A stretch of DNA of 64,000 bases, taken from positions 175,596 to 239,595 of the forward strand of contig JAAWDY010000011.1 in assembly GCA_022793995.1 (NCBI GenBank). Direction: 5' to 3'. Source of the DNA: Coprococcus sp. Its GTDB lineage: Bacteria > Bacillota > Clostridia > Lachnospirales > Lachnospiraceae. This document shows, piece after piece, positions 1-7,955 of this stretch (positions are counted from its first letter, which is position 1; every line of letters begins with the position of its first letter). The notes below the pieces were generated by a model. It was not told where the DNA came from, did not search any database, and was given only the letters and a program-made list of their open reading frames with translations. Position numbers and translations under genes: made by a program.

Positions 1-961
1 CCCGGATACCCTCTCCGGACACGCCGGAGATTGGAAAAACTTTGATTCCCTGGGGTTCAAATTCTTCTTTGATCCGAAGGACAGGATCCTCCTCTTCCGA
101 ATAGATCAGATCCACCTTATTAGCGGCGATCACCTGCGGACGCTTTGCAATTTCTTCATTATAAGCCTTTATCTCTTCATTGATCTTATAAACATCGTCT
201 ACCGGATCACGCCCTTCACTCCCTGCGGCGTCTACGACGTGAATGAGCATCTTCGTCCGCTCTATATGACGCAAAAACTCATGTCCGAGCCCCACGCCCG
301 CCGATGCGCCTTCAATCAGCCCGGGAATGTCTGCAAGGACGAATCCACCGCCGTCCAGGTCGACCACTCCGAGATTTGGGTTCAAAGTTGTAAAATGGTA
401 ATTGGCAATCTTGGGCTGCGCGTTGGTAACCCGGGAAAGGAATGTAGACTTTCCTACATTGGGGAATCCCACTAGCCCTACGTCTGCAATGACCTTCAGC
501 TCCAATGTAACCCAAAGTTCCTGGGACGGCTTTCCAGGCTGGGCGTACTTGGGCACCTGCATGGTAGCTGTAGCAAAATGCATATTGCCGAGTCCTCCTC
601 GCCCTCCTTTTAAGATGACCTGCCTTGTATTTTCACCCGACATATCCGCAATGACTTTATTTGTTTCGGCCTCACGGATCACTGTCCCCTCGGGAACCTT
701 CAGGATGATATCCTTTGCGTCTTTTCCGTGGCACCGCCGTTTGTTCCCGGGTTCCCCATCCTGGGCGGTAAACTTTCGTTTGTGCCGGAAATCAATAAGG
801 GTATTAAGACCTTTGTCCACTTCAAAGATCACATCTCCCCCGCGTCCGCCGTCGCCGCCGTCCGGTCCACCGTTGGGGACATACAGCTCCCTGCGGAAAC
901 TGGCATGTCCATCGCCGCCTTTTCCTGAACGGATATAAATTTTTGCTCTGTCTGCAAACAT
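1..961 (-). CDS. obg: Obg/CgtA family GTPase (C-terminus cut by window edge)
   Basis: Ribosome-associated GTPase acting in 50S subunit maturation and stress signalling. Reading from the ATG at 961 to the left edge gives about 320 open codons. The glycine-rich Obg fold fills residues 1-158, with repeated GGxGG turns. The G domain follows, with P-loop GFPNVGKS at about 165-172, switch II DIPGL at about 211-215 and NKVD further on. Family members are about 430 residues, so the end of the G domain and the C-terminal OCT region lie outside the window. AAAGGAG sits 5 nt before the ATG. It lies last in the rplU-prp-rpmA-obg order usual in Firmicutes, behind a terminator-like hairpin. Assignment is secure; only the C-terminus is unseen. 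Confidence 0.96.
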   Translation of the reverse strand, partial: MFADRAKIYIRSGKGGDGHASFRRELYVPNGGPDGGDGGRGGDVIFEVDKGLNTLIDFRHKRKFTAQDGEPGNKRRCHGKDAKDIILKVPEGTVIREAETNKVIADMSGENTRQVILKGGRGGLGNMHFATATMQVPKYAQPGKPSQELWVTLELKVIADVGLVGFPNVGKSTFLSRVTNAQPKIANYHFTTLNPNLGVVDLDGGGFVLADIPGLIEGASAGVGLGHEFLRHIERTKMLIHVVDAAGSEGRDPVDDVYKINEEIKAYNEEIAKRPQVIAANKVDLIYSEEEDPVLRIKEEFEPQGIKVFPISGVSGEGIR

Positions 962-986
962 AAAGACTCCTTTCCTGTATATCCAG

Positions 987-1021
987 CAAAAACAAAGCTC
1001 CAAACCTAGGTTTGAAGCTTC
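987..1021 (-). terminator. Terminator-like hairpin between rpmA and obg
   Basis: On the minus strand AAGCTTCAAACC pairs with GGTTTGGAGCTT (one G-T pair) around a CCTAGG centre and is followed by TTTGTTTTTG. It starts about 14 nt after the rpmA stop and ends before the obg binding site. It probably attenuates transcription from the ribosomal genes into obg. Confidence 0.7.
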
Positions 1022-1033
1022 GAGTAAGTCTGC

Positions 1034-1318
1034 TTATTCTGCTGCCGGATAGATAGAAACCTGCTTCTTATCTCTTCCTTTTCTTTCAAAACGGACAACA
1101 CCATCTACCAGCGCAAATAATGTATCGTCGCCGCCGCGCCCTACGTTTACACCTGGATGGATCTTCGTTCCGCGCTGTCTGTAAAGAATATTCCCAGCTT
1201 TTACAAACTGTCCGTCCGCCCTTTTCGCACCGAGCCTCTTGGACTCTGAATCCCGGCCGTTCTTGGTAGAACCAACACCCTTTTTATGAGCGAAAAACTG
1301 AAGGTTTAATCTCATCAT
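1034..1318 (-). CDS. rpmA: 50S ribosomal protein L27, Firmicutes pre-protein form
   Basis: Ribosomal protein L27, whose N-terminus reaches towards the peptidyl-transferase centre. The 94-residue product opens [10 protein letters not shown] and then [14 protein letters not shown], the conserved start of mature L27. The LNLQFFA extension is the Firmicutes leader that the cysteine protease Prp removes (known for Staphylococcus aureus), and prp is the gene immediately upstream. Two adjacent ATGs exist. GGAGG lies 9 nt before the first, which also gives the usual leader length. The prp stop overlaps the region of this ribosome binding site, so translation of the two genes may be coupled. Confidence 0.97.
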   Translation of the reverse strand: MMRLNLQFFAHKKGVGSTKNGRDSESKRLGAKRADGQFVKAGNILYRQRGTKIHPGVNVGRGGDDTLFALVDGVVRFERKGRDKKQVSIYPAAE

Positions 1319-1322
1319 GACT

Positions 1323-1655
1323 TTACACCTCCTCGTAAGTCAAATCAATATACTTCTCGTAGTTTTCATCCCCTGCGATCTCATTGAGACCGAGGAGCAT
1401 CGCATTTAGCAGAAGCGCTGCCTCTTTCCCGGGATTCTCCTTCATCCGGAAATCAACAAGCCCTTTCCCTTCATCCGTCAGAAGAGACGTCTTATCATCA
1501 GAAAACGCTTCTATCGAATTAACAGTATTAATCGTCAGAACCGACACCGCGGCACACACAATATCTTGTCCTGAATAGCCGTATCCCGCATGTCCCACTG
1601 TCCTGAATCCCACACACTGTTCTTTTTCATTTCTGTAAACGGTTACATGTATCAT
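1323..1655 (-). CDS. prp: Ribosomal-processing cysteine protease Prp
   Basis: Small cysteine protease (YsxB/DUF464 family) that trims the N-terminal leader of L27 before it enters the 50S subunit. The predicted 110-residue protein has the family GHAGYG motif with His22 and DIVCAAVS with Cys34; these match the catalytic pair described for the staphylococcal enzyme. It sits between rplU and rpmA, the order found throughout Firmicutes, with 14 nt to rplU and 4 nt to rpmA. Its substrate motif LNLQFFA is present in the neighbouring L27. No unusual feature is visible. Confidence 0.94.
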   Translation of the reverse strand: MIHVTVYRNEKEQCVGFRTVGHAGYGYSGQDIVCAAVSVLTINTVNSIEAFSDDKTSLLTDEGKGLVDFRMKENPGKEAALLLNAMLLGLNEIAGDENYEKYIDLTYEEV

Positions 1656-1669
1656 ACTCCACCAGCTTC

Positions 1670-1978
1670 TTATGCATGGATCTTTTCGATCTTCACTTCA
1701 GTATACTGCTGTCTGTGACCGTTCTTTTTGTGATAGCCTGATTTTCTCTTATACTTGTAAACGATGACTTTTTTGGCTTTTCCGTCGCCGATCACAGATG
1801 CTTCTACGGTAGCTCCTTCGATGAGCGGGGTTCCTACCTTCATCTCTGTGTCGTTTACAGCGAGAACCTGGTCAAACGTATAAGTCTGTCCGGCTTCCAC
1901 ACCAAGCTTTTCTACTCTAATGATATCGCCTTCAGATACTTTGTACTGCTTACCACCTGTTGCTATAACTGCGTACAT
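1670..1978 (-). CDS. rplU: 50S ribosomal protein L21
   Basis: Ribosomal protein L21, a 23S rRNA binding protein of the large subunit; 102 residues, the normal length. It opens [14 protein letters not shown] and ends in the basic [14 protein letters not shown] region typical of the family. The start at 1978 is preferred over an upstream in-frame start at 2008 because AGGAGG lies 6 nt before it and because L21 proteins begin at this MYA. First gene of rplU-prp-rpmA(-obg), behind its own promoter and a structured leader. Confidence 0.97.
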   Translation of the reverse strand: MYAVIATGGKQYKVSEGDIIRVEKLGVEAGQTYTFDQVLAVNDTEMKVGTPLIEGATVEASVIGDGKAKKVIVYKYKRKSGYHKKNGHRQQYTEVKIEKIHA

Positions 1979-1984
1979 ATGGCA

Positions 1985-2074
1985 CCTCCTATTATCATTA
2001 CTCGCCAACTATGGTGTCCAGAACTCCTCGATTTTAATGGAGTATGGAACTTAATACCTCGTTGTGCGGCATAC
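1985..2074 (-). ncRNA. L21 autoregulatory leader RNA
   Basis: The roughly 90-nt untranslated leader of rplU carries blocks I recognise from the Firmicutes L21 leader: GCCGCACAAC followed by GAGGTATT, then GGACACCATAGTTGGCGAGT shortly before the binding site. The complementary segments AGTTCCATACTCC and GGAGTTCTGG can fold together. In this family L21 is thought to repress its own operon through the leader. Recognition is from sequence memory, not a covariance search. Confidence 0.72.
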
Positions 2075-2080
2075 TTGTAT

Positions 2081-2110
2081 AGTATACAATAATCATCCCT
2101 CTAAAGTCAA
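2081..2110 (-). promoter_or_regulatory. Promoter of rplU-prp-rpmA
   Basis: Minus-strand TTGACT (2105-2110), 18-nt spacer, TATACT (2081-2086). Transcription would start near 2074, at the beginning of the L21 leader. Confidence 0.8.
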
Positions 2111-2134
2111 GCATTTTACCCAAAAAAGTGGCGA

Positions 2135-2548
2135 CTATTTCTGGATTTCTTTTAGTCTATTGTAGCAATACCCGATAATATCCTTCCGGGTGATGATCCC
2201 AATAAAATTATCCTGGTCGTCAACGACCGGGACAAAGTTTTGCTCCATCGCCCTGCCGATTAGATCTTCAATGTCCGATTTTGCACGCACTGGACGGTAG
2301 TCCAGTCTCCGCTCCACTTTCATAATGGAAATCCCCTCCGCGTCGCGCAGATTCAGAAGGTTGCGGCGTTTCAACCCCCAGAGAAGATCCCCTTCTGTGA
2401 TCGTCCCTATGTATTTCCCCTCTTTGCTGATGATCGGGATCGAGGAATACTTGTGGTACTCCATGATCTCCAGCGCCTGTCGCAGCGTATGATAATCATA
2501 GATAAACGCGGTCTCGACCTTCGGCTTCAGAAAAAATAATATGTTCAT
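2135..2548 (-). CDS. CBS-domain pair protein
   Basis: A 137-residue protein made almost entirely of two CBS motifs (about residues 14-65 and 78-132). These form a Bateman module that usually binds adenosyl ligands and senses energy or metabolite state. Typical signatures are SSIPIISKEGKYIGTITEGDLL and FVPVVDDQDNFIGIITRKDI. There is no enzymatic or membrane domain, so it is a stand-alone module of unknown partner. It is 50 nt downstream of the aspartokinase, probably in the same transcript, with AAGGGG before the ATG. The ligand cannot be told from sequence. Confidence 0.88.
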   Translation of the reverse strand: MNILFFLKPKVETAFIYDYHTLRQALEIMEYHKYSSIPIISKEGKYIGTITEGDLLWGLKRRNLLNLRDAEGISIMKVERRLDYRPVRAKSDIEDLIGRAMEQNFVPVVDDQDNFIGIITRKDIIGYCYNRLKEIQK

Positions 2549-2598
2549 TTCATTTCCCCTTATTTCCCGCCGGGAAAGGCGTTTGCCTCCCTGACAGT

Positions 2599-3918
2599 TT
2601 AAATCTGTGTGTTGACAAAAATATCATAGATCGCCTCGATTGCCATTTCAAATTCTTGATTCTTTACACCAATGATGATATTCAGCTCGCTGGAACCTTG
2701 ATCGATCATCTTTACATTCACATGGGCGTGGGCGAGCGCAGAAAAAATTCTTCCTGCTGTTCCCCGTGTCTGGCGCATGCCGCGTCCTACTACTGCGATC
2801 AGCGCAAGATCGGATTCCAGCTCGATCTCATCCGGCTCCACTGCCCGGTGGATTCCTGCGATCACACGTTGTTCATGCTCCTCGAACTCTTCCTGATGTA
2901 CAAAGATCGTCATGGTATCGATCCCGGACGGCATATGTTCAAAACTGATCCCCTCGTCCTCAAAGATTCCCAGAACCTTTCTTCCAAATCCTACTTCCGC
3001 ATTCATCATCGCTTTCTCTATGGTAACGGATGCAAAGCCCTTTTTCCCCGCGATTCCTGTGATCGTATATTTGGGTTTTCTACAAGTACCCTCCACGATA
3101 AGGGTTCCCTTTTCTTCCGGAGCGTTCGTATTGCGGATATTGATCGGGATCCCTTCCTTACGGACCGGGAAAATAGCGTCCTCATGCAATACTGTGGCTC
3201 CCATATAAGCAAGCTCTCGCAGCTCCTTGTAGGTGATCGTCTCGATCACTTTCGGGTTCTCGATAATGTTAGGGTCTGCGACGAGAAATCCGGAAACATC
3301 CGTCCAGTTTTCATACATATCGGCACAGATTGCCTTTGCTACAAGCGAGCCCGTCACATCCGATCCTCCACGACTGAATGTCTGAATCGACCCATCCGGA
3401 CGAAAACCATAAAAGCCCGGAATCACGGCGCGTTCTACGCTGGAGAGCTTTTGTGCCAAAAGGGAATTGGTCTTGTCCGCAAGGAGCGTTCCATCCTCAG
3501 CGAAGGCGATGACCGTTGCCGCGTCGATAAACGTATAGTCCAGATACGCTGCCAAAATAATGCCGTTTAGATATTCACCGCGGGAGGCCGCATAATCCCT
3601 TCCGATCTTCCGGCCGAAATTCTCCCGCATCACCTCAAACTCCTTTTCAAGGCTCAAAGAAAGCCCGAGATCGTCGATGATTTCCTGATAGCGTTTTTGG
3701 ATCGTATCCATAATGTCGGTAAATCGTTTCTCCTTGACTGCCGCGCCATAACATTTGTAGAGCAGATCCGTTATCTTGGCGTCTCCGGAAAATCTCTTCC
3801 CCGGCGCAGATGGAACCACATATCTTCTGGAAGGGTCATCCTTTATGATCTTACCTGCTTTCCTGAACTGTTCTGCGCTTGCAAGCGAGCTTCCTCCGAA
3901 TTTCACTACTTTTTTCAT
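2599..3918 (-). CDS. Aspartate kinase (monofunctional, ACT-containing)
   Basis: Aspartokinase phosphorylates aspartate, the first step to lysine, threonine, methionine and diaminopimelate. The 439-residue product has the amino-acid kinase start KFGGSS (residues 6-11), RGGSDVTG in the middle, and two ACT repeats over about the last 130 residues, ending near MIDQGSSELNIIIG. The length and the long N-terminal insert fit the single-chain LysC/ThrA-like class rather than the internally started two-subunit Bacillus class. It has its own promoter at 4049-4077 and a roughly 120-nt leader with a small palindrome. No lysine riboswitch is visible. Which end product inhibits it cannot be decided here. 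Confidence 0.93.
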   Translation of the reverse strand: MKKVVKFGGSSLASAEQFRKAGKIIKDDPSRRYVVPSAPGKRFSGDAKITDLLYKCYGAAVKEKRFTDIMDTIQKRYQEIIDDLGLSLSLEKEFEVMRENFGRKIGRDYAASRGEYLNGIILAAYLDYTFIDAATVIAFAEDGTLLADKTNSLLAQKLSSVERAVIPGFYGFRPDGSIQTFSRGGSDVTGSLVAKAICADMYENWTDVSGFLVADPNIIENPKVIETITYKELRELAYMGATVLHEDAIFPVRKEGIPINIRNTNAPEEKGTLIVEGTCRKPKYTITGIAGKKGFASVTIEKAMMNAEVGFGRKVLGIFEDEGISFEHMPSGIDTMTIFVHQEEFEEHEQRVIAGIHRAVEPDEIELESDLALIAVVGRGMRQTRGTAGRIFSALAHAHVNVKMIDQGSSELNIIIGVKNQEFEMAIEAIYDIFVNTQI

Positions 3919-3935
3919 CTTATCGCTCTCCTTAC

Positions 3936-3951
3936 TGTAGTCTGCACTACA
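3936..3951. promoter_or_regulatory. Palindrome in the aspartokinase leader
   Basis: Perfect inverted repeat TGTAGT-4 nt-ACTACA located 5 nt upstream of the AAGGAG binding site. It could be a short RNA hairpin affecting translation or a protein operator; no function is known. Confidence 0.45.
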
Positions 3952-4048
3952 AAAGTTTTTCGCTGTAAATCGTTGCCTATCATAACTTTAAATCCAAATT
4001 GTTTTTGGACGTTTTCAAATTTCTTATTTATCAATTTATACGCCATAT

Positions 4049-4077
4049 ATCATAGCATCCATACACGAATTTTTCAA
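4049..4077 (-). promoter_or_regulatory. Promoter of the aspartokinase gene
   Basis: Minus-strand TTGAAA (4072-4077), 17-nt spacer, TATGAT (4049-4054), with TGC before the -10 as an extended element. Confidence 0.78.
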
Positions 4078-4103
4078 TCATAATGATACATCCGGGCGCA
4101 AAA

Positions 4104-5297
4104 TTAATCGTGTAGGCTCTCCTCCAGGCTCTTTCTGATCTTTTTCCTTGTAATTTCCACAAGCTGAAGGCCGGTCATATCCACAACTTTCCCTGGGTTC
4201 GAGTCTTTGGAAAGCTCAGCCCGTAGAAAACGAAGGAGTTCTTCTTGCTCGCTCTTTAATTCCATATTAATAAAATCAATCAGTATAATGCCGGTCAGGT
4301 TCCGCAGTCGGATCTGCCGGGCGGCTTCGCGCGCCGCTTCCTGGTTCAGGGAGCAGAAGTCTTTCGTCTTTTTTTTGCATTTCCCGGAATTCACATCAAT
4401 CACAACCAAAGCCTCCGTCTGCTGGATCACCAGATAGGCGCCGGACTTCATCCATACTTTTTCCTTCCGGGCCTCCTCTGTCACGTGTTCCAAAGAATAG
4501 CATTTTGACAAAGGATAGGAACGGTCAGTATATGCCCGCAATAAGGGAAGGTCTTCGGGCTGCTCCTCTTCTAAAAACGCTTTGGCCTCCCGATAAAGCC
4601 TACCGTTGTCCCAGACCGCGTCTACGACAATCTCAGAAAGCCCTTTGTGGTTTACATCCTGGAGAAACCGGACCGCTTCCCCCGGCACGCCACACACGAG
4701 GCTGCGGCAGGTACGCATTACACCGTAGGCGGCCACAGTATGATATTTTTCTGCCAGCCTTGCAATCTCATTCTCTAAAACAGAAAGAGATACTTCCTCT
4801 GCATTGGTGCGGAAAATGGCACCGAAATCCGCTCCCTCGTACTGCTTCGACCAGGAGATCAGTTCAGAGAGCTTCTTGGCCGATAATTTTGAGGAAGCCC
4901 GGAACTGACCCGGCTTTCCGGAAGAAAGGACCACATATTTTCCCACAAAAGTCAGATTTCCTGTGACTAAGGGTTGTTTTGTCTTGATCGCATCCCGTTT
5001 CACCTGTACCAGCAGTTCGTCGCCCGCGCAAAGAGCCTGTTTTTCCTTTCCCGCCGGCGCCATGATCGGCTTGGCCTTTTCATCCAGTGAATAAAAGCAT
5101 TCCACGTGATCTGCGATTTCAATAAAAGCTCCGCTGATATCCGGCAGGATCCGTTTTACCTTACCTACATAGATTTCTCCGATACAAGGCGCATGATAGC
5201 GAGGCGGGCTGTAGCGAAGTTCCACCGCCTGCCCGTCCTCAAAAACTGCGGTTAGGATCCTTCCTATGCATTCCGTTATGATGACTTTTCGTTCCAT
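4104..5297 (-). CDS. rng: Ribonuclease G/E family protein without the zinc-link
   Basis: Endoribonuclease of the RNase E/G family, expected to process rRNA or decay mRNA from 5'-monophosphate ends. It is 397 residues, with an S1 RNA-binding segment at about 36-115 and the DNase I-like catalytic region. Metal-binding aspartates are visible as D301 in VVIDVNSGK and D341 in ILIDFINM. The chain stops just after the TRKKIRKSLEE helix, exactly where classical RNase G continues into the CPxC zinc-link. A complete N-terminus and clean stop suggest a natural short form. It starts one base after the stop of the preceding gene, in a three-gene operon with two radical-SAM-related genes. Confidence 0.92.
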   Translation of the reverse strand: MERKVIITECIGRILTAVFEDGQAVELRYSPPRYHAPCIGEIYVGKVKRILPDISGAFIEIADHVECFYSLDEKAKPIMAPAGKEKQALCAGDELLVQVKRDAIKTKQPLVTGNLTFVGKYVVLSSGKPGQFRASSKLSAKKLSELISWSKQYEGADFGAIFRTNAEEVSLSVLENEIARLAEKYHTVAAYGVMRTCRSLVCGVPGEAVRFLQDVNHKGLSEIVVDAVWDNGRLYREAKAFLEEEQPEDLPLLRAYTDRSYPLSKCYSLEHVTEEARKEKVWMKSGAYLVIQQTEALVVIDVNSGKCKKKTKDFCSLNQEAAREAARQIRLRNLTGIILIDFINMELKSEQEELLRFLRAELSKDSNPGKVVDMTGLQLVEITRKKIRKSLEESLHD

Positions 5298-5996
5298 TTA
5301 TTCAAACTCCGTTCCCAGCGCATCCAGGGGCACAAATACCGGATTTTCTTCACTCCCTGTGTTGGCGAATGTCTCCAGACGGTGATGAGCGAATGAGATA
5401 TCCTTTACACCGCAGTATTCTGCGAAGGCATCCGTTACACTATCCGGTTTCAGGTTGCGAGCACTTCCCGCGTCCACCTGCATATAGATCGAATCCTCTC
5501 TGGCGGTAAGTTTGTGGATCATGGGACGGATATCTACTTCTTTTTCTTCCCTCTTTGTCCGTTTGACTGTCTTGATCTCCTTTTGGATGTAAAATGCATC
5601 GAGGCGTTCCTTCCAATCCTGCGGAAGCGTCCCACGGCACGCTCTGGAGAGGTATTCTGCCCCGGCGACCAGTGTCATCCCTTTATTTTTCTTATCTTCC
5701 GGAATCCGCACGAAACCGATGACCTCCATCCCTTCCACCATCTGTTCGTTCAGGCGCCTTATAGCCTCCACGCCTGAGATCGGCTCCCTAAGCTCGATAT
5801 CAAAATATTCTCCGTCGCTTGTCATCCCAACACCCAACGGACTTGCAAACGACATAATCATATGGGGACTGTAGCCTTCCGTAAATGCGATGGGGAGCCC
5901 GGCGCGCCGGATGGCTTTCTGAAAGTACCGCATCACATCCAGATGACCGATAAATTTCATAACGCCCAGCTTACGGAACTTAATTCTTGCTTTCAT
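5298..5996 (-). CDS. TIGR03936 / DUF2344 protein, partner of the upstream radical SAM enzyme
   Basis: A 232-residue protein beginning MKARIKFRKLGVMKFIGHLD, the hallmark of the TIGR03936 (DUF2344) family. In many actinobacteria and other lineages this domain is fused to the C-terminus of the TIGR03960 radical SAM protein; here it is separate and overlaps that gene by 17 nt. The start at 5996 is chosen over a longer frame because AAGGAGGTG lies just upstream. Biochemical role is unknown, although tRNA or rRNA modification has been suspected because of its constant company with RNase G and ribosomal genes (inference). Confidence 0.9.
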   Translation of the reverse strand: MKARIKFRKLGVMKFIGHLDVMRYFQKAIRRAGLPIAFTEGYSPHMIMSFASPLGVGMTSDGEYFDIELREPISGVEAIRRLNEQMVEGMEVIGFVRIPEDKKNKGMTLVAGAEYLSRACRGTLPQDWKERLDAFYIQKEIKTVKRTKREEKEVDIRPMIHKLTAREDSIYMQVDAGSARNLKPDSVTDAFAEYCGVKDISFAHHRLETFANTGSEENPVFVPLDALGTEFE

Positions 5997-7857
5997 AGCA
6001 GACACCTCCTTTGTAGGAAGCTGCCCCGCATCCGGAGCATTTCTCCCTGCAGTTTTCCGTCGCTTGCGCACACATGGCTCTCTCCCACTCTCTGCGAAGA
6101 AACTGTTTCGTCACGCCGCAGTCGATAAAATCCCAGGGGAAGATTTCCTCTTCAGTCCTTACGCGCAGGTTATAAAAGTCCAGGTCAATCCCTGTATGGC
6201 GAAACGCCTGCATCCACAGATCATATTGGAAATATTCATTCCATGAGTCGTACAGGCATCCAAGTCGGTATGCTTCCTCGAGAACGGCTCCCGTTCTTCT
6301 ATCTCCCCGCGCAAAAAAACCTTCCAGCACAGTGAGTTCCGCTGTATGCCAATTATATTTGAGGCTCTTTCGGTTGAGTTGGCTGCGCATTGCTTCTTGT
6401 ACAATCCCCGCGCGGCGTACATATTCCTCAGCGCGGCACATGGACGCCCACTGGAACGGCGTGCAAGGCTTGGGCACAAAGAACGAACTGCTCGCTGTAA
6501 TCTGGCATTTGCCATTTCGCTGATCTTTGGGAATCTCGTAATATTTTCTGGCTACTTTATCGGAAAGTACGGCGATTTCCTTCATATCCTCTTCTGTTTC
6601 CGTGGGAAGTCCCAGCATAAAATAAAGCTTTACCTTCGTCCATCCGCCGGCAAACGCCTGCCCGGCGCCGGTTAAGATTTCCTCCTCGGTCAGCCCCTTG
6701 TTGATCACATCGCGCATTCTCTGTGTCCCGGCTTCCGGAGCAAAGGTTAGGCTGCTCTTCCGTACATCCTGTATCTTGCTCATCACATCCAGGGAGAATG
6801 CGTCGATCCGCAGGGAAGGAAGGGAAATATTCACCCCTTCATCCTGAAACTCCTCCATCAAAAATTCAACGATCTCCTTTAGCTCTGTGTAATCGCTGGA
6901 GCTAAGGGAACTGAGAGTGATCTCTTCATGTCCTGTATTTTTCAACATCGCCCGCGCTGTTTCTTTCAGCATATCCAGATTTCTCGGACGTGCGGGCCGA
7001 TAGACCATCCCTGCCTGGCAGAAACGACATCCCCGGATACAGCCTCTTTGAATCTCAAGTACCGCCCGGTCCTGTGTGACCTTAATAAACGGGACGACAG
7101 GTTTTAACGGGTAGGTGGTCCTTGCCATATCTGCCGCGGCCAGCCGGCGGATCTTTTCTTTTGCGTGCGGATTGTTCGGCGCAAAAGAAAGGATTGTTCC
7201 GTCCTCTTTGTAGCAGGTATCATAAAAAGAAGGAACGTAGATGCCTTCAATCTCTGCCGCCATTTCCAGGAACTCCCTGCGGGATGCACCCTGTGGCACA
7301 CGGGACTTCTTCCACTCCTTATAGGTGTCCAGGAGTCTGTCATAGACCACTTCCCCATCCCCGATATAGAACAAATCAAAAAAATCAGCCAACGGCTCTG
7401 GGTTATATGCGCACGGTCCTCCTCCGATCACAAAAGGATCGCATACCGTACGATCCAGGCTGTGAAGTGGGATACCCGAAAGATCAAGCACCTGTAGTAT
7501 GTTGGTATAACACATTTCAAACTGTAGGGTGATTCCCAGAAAATCAAAATTTTTAACCGGATCCTGCGACTCTAAGGTAAACAGAGGAATCTTCTCATTA
7601 CGCATCATCTGATCGAGATCTACCCACGGAGAAAAGACACGTTCACACCAGGTATCGTTCCGCTGGTTAAACATGTCGTATAAGATCTGGAGTCCCAGAT
7701 GGGACATGCCGATTTCATACACCTCAGGGAAGCACATGGCGAAGCGGATATCTACTTTTTCCGGGTCTTTCATGACGCTGTTGACCTCGCCTCCGATGTA
7801 GCGGGCGGGCTTCTCAATTTTTAGTAATATTTCATCATTTAAGGCTAGTTTTCTCAT
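5980..7857 (-). CDS. TIGR03960 family B12-binding-type radical SAM protein
   Basis: A 625-residue radical SAM enzyme. The N-terminal third is a B12-binding-like Rossmann region (PEVYEIGMSHLGLQILY near 44-60). The iron-sulfur motif C273-x3-C277-x2-C280 lies in RGCIRGCRFCQAG. The C-terminus has a cysteine-rich tail (CREKCSGCGAASYKGGVC) that may hold a further cluster. Substrate is unknown. It is the first gene of the operon with TIGR03936 and RNase G, and has a good promoter at 7906-7934. Confidence 0.92.
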   Translation of the reverse strand: MRKLALNDEILLKIEKPARYIGGEVNSVMKDPEKVDIRFAMCFPEVYEIGMSHLGLQILYDMFNQRNDTWCERVFSPWVDLDQMMRNEKIPLFTLESQDPVKNFDFLGITLQFEMCYTNILQVLDLSGIPLHSLDRTVCDPFVIGGGPCAYNPEPLADFFDLFYIGDGEVVYDRLLDTYKEWKKSRVPQGASRREFLEMAAEIEGIYVPSFYDTCYKEDGTILSFAPNNPHAKEKIRRLAAADMARTTYPLKPVVPFIKVTQDRAVLEIQRGCIRGCRFCQAGMVYRPARPRNLDMLKETARAMLKNTGHEEITLSSLSSSDYTELKEIVEFLMEEFQDEGVNISLPSLRIDAFSLDVMSKIQDVRKSSLTFAPEAGTQRMRDVINKGLTEEEILTGAGQAFAGGWTKVKLYFMLGLPTETEEDMKEIAVLSDKVARKYYEIPKDQRNGKCQITASSSFFVPKPCTPFQWASMCRAEEYVRRAGIVQEAMRSQLNRKSLKYNWHTAELTVLEGFFARGDRRTGAVLEEAYRLGCLYDSWNEYFQYDLWMQAFRHTGIDLDFYNLRVRTEEEIFPWDFIDCGVTKQFLRREWERAMCAQATENCREKCSGCGAASYKGGVCYESKN

Positions 7858-7905
7858 AGGTTTCCTTTCAATTCAAGCGGTATTTATTAAAACCCAATTG
7901 TCAAT

Positions 7906-7934
7906 ATTATATACATTTTAAGAAAGAACTTCAA
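7906..7934 (-). promoter_or_regulatory. Promoter of the radical SAM / RNase G operon
   Basis: Minus-strand TTGAAG (7929-7934), 17-nt spacer, TATAAT (7906-7911), about 50 nt before the ATG at 7857. Confidence 0.8.
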
Positions 7935-7955
7935 GCAAATCCTGTTCCTTTTCCT

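Noticed and set aside
402-938. 178-codon plus-strand frame opposite obg
   Set aside because: Antisense shadow of the GC-biased Obg coding sequence; the minus strand carries clear Obg motifs.
2656-3570. 304-codon open frame on the plus strand
   Set aside because: It lies fully antisense to the aspartokinase gene, has no ribosome binding site and its translation shows no protein-like pattern.
3919-4048. Lysine riboswitch before the aspartokinase gene
   Set aside because: The leader is too short and lacks the conserved lysine-aptamer blocks; only a small palindrome is present.
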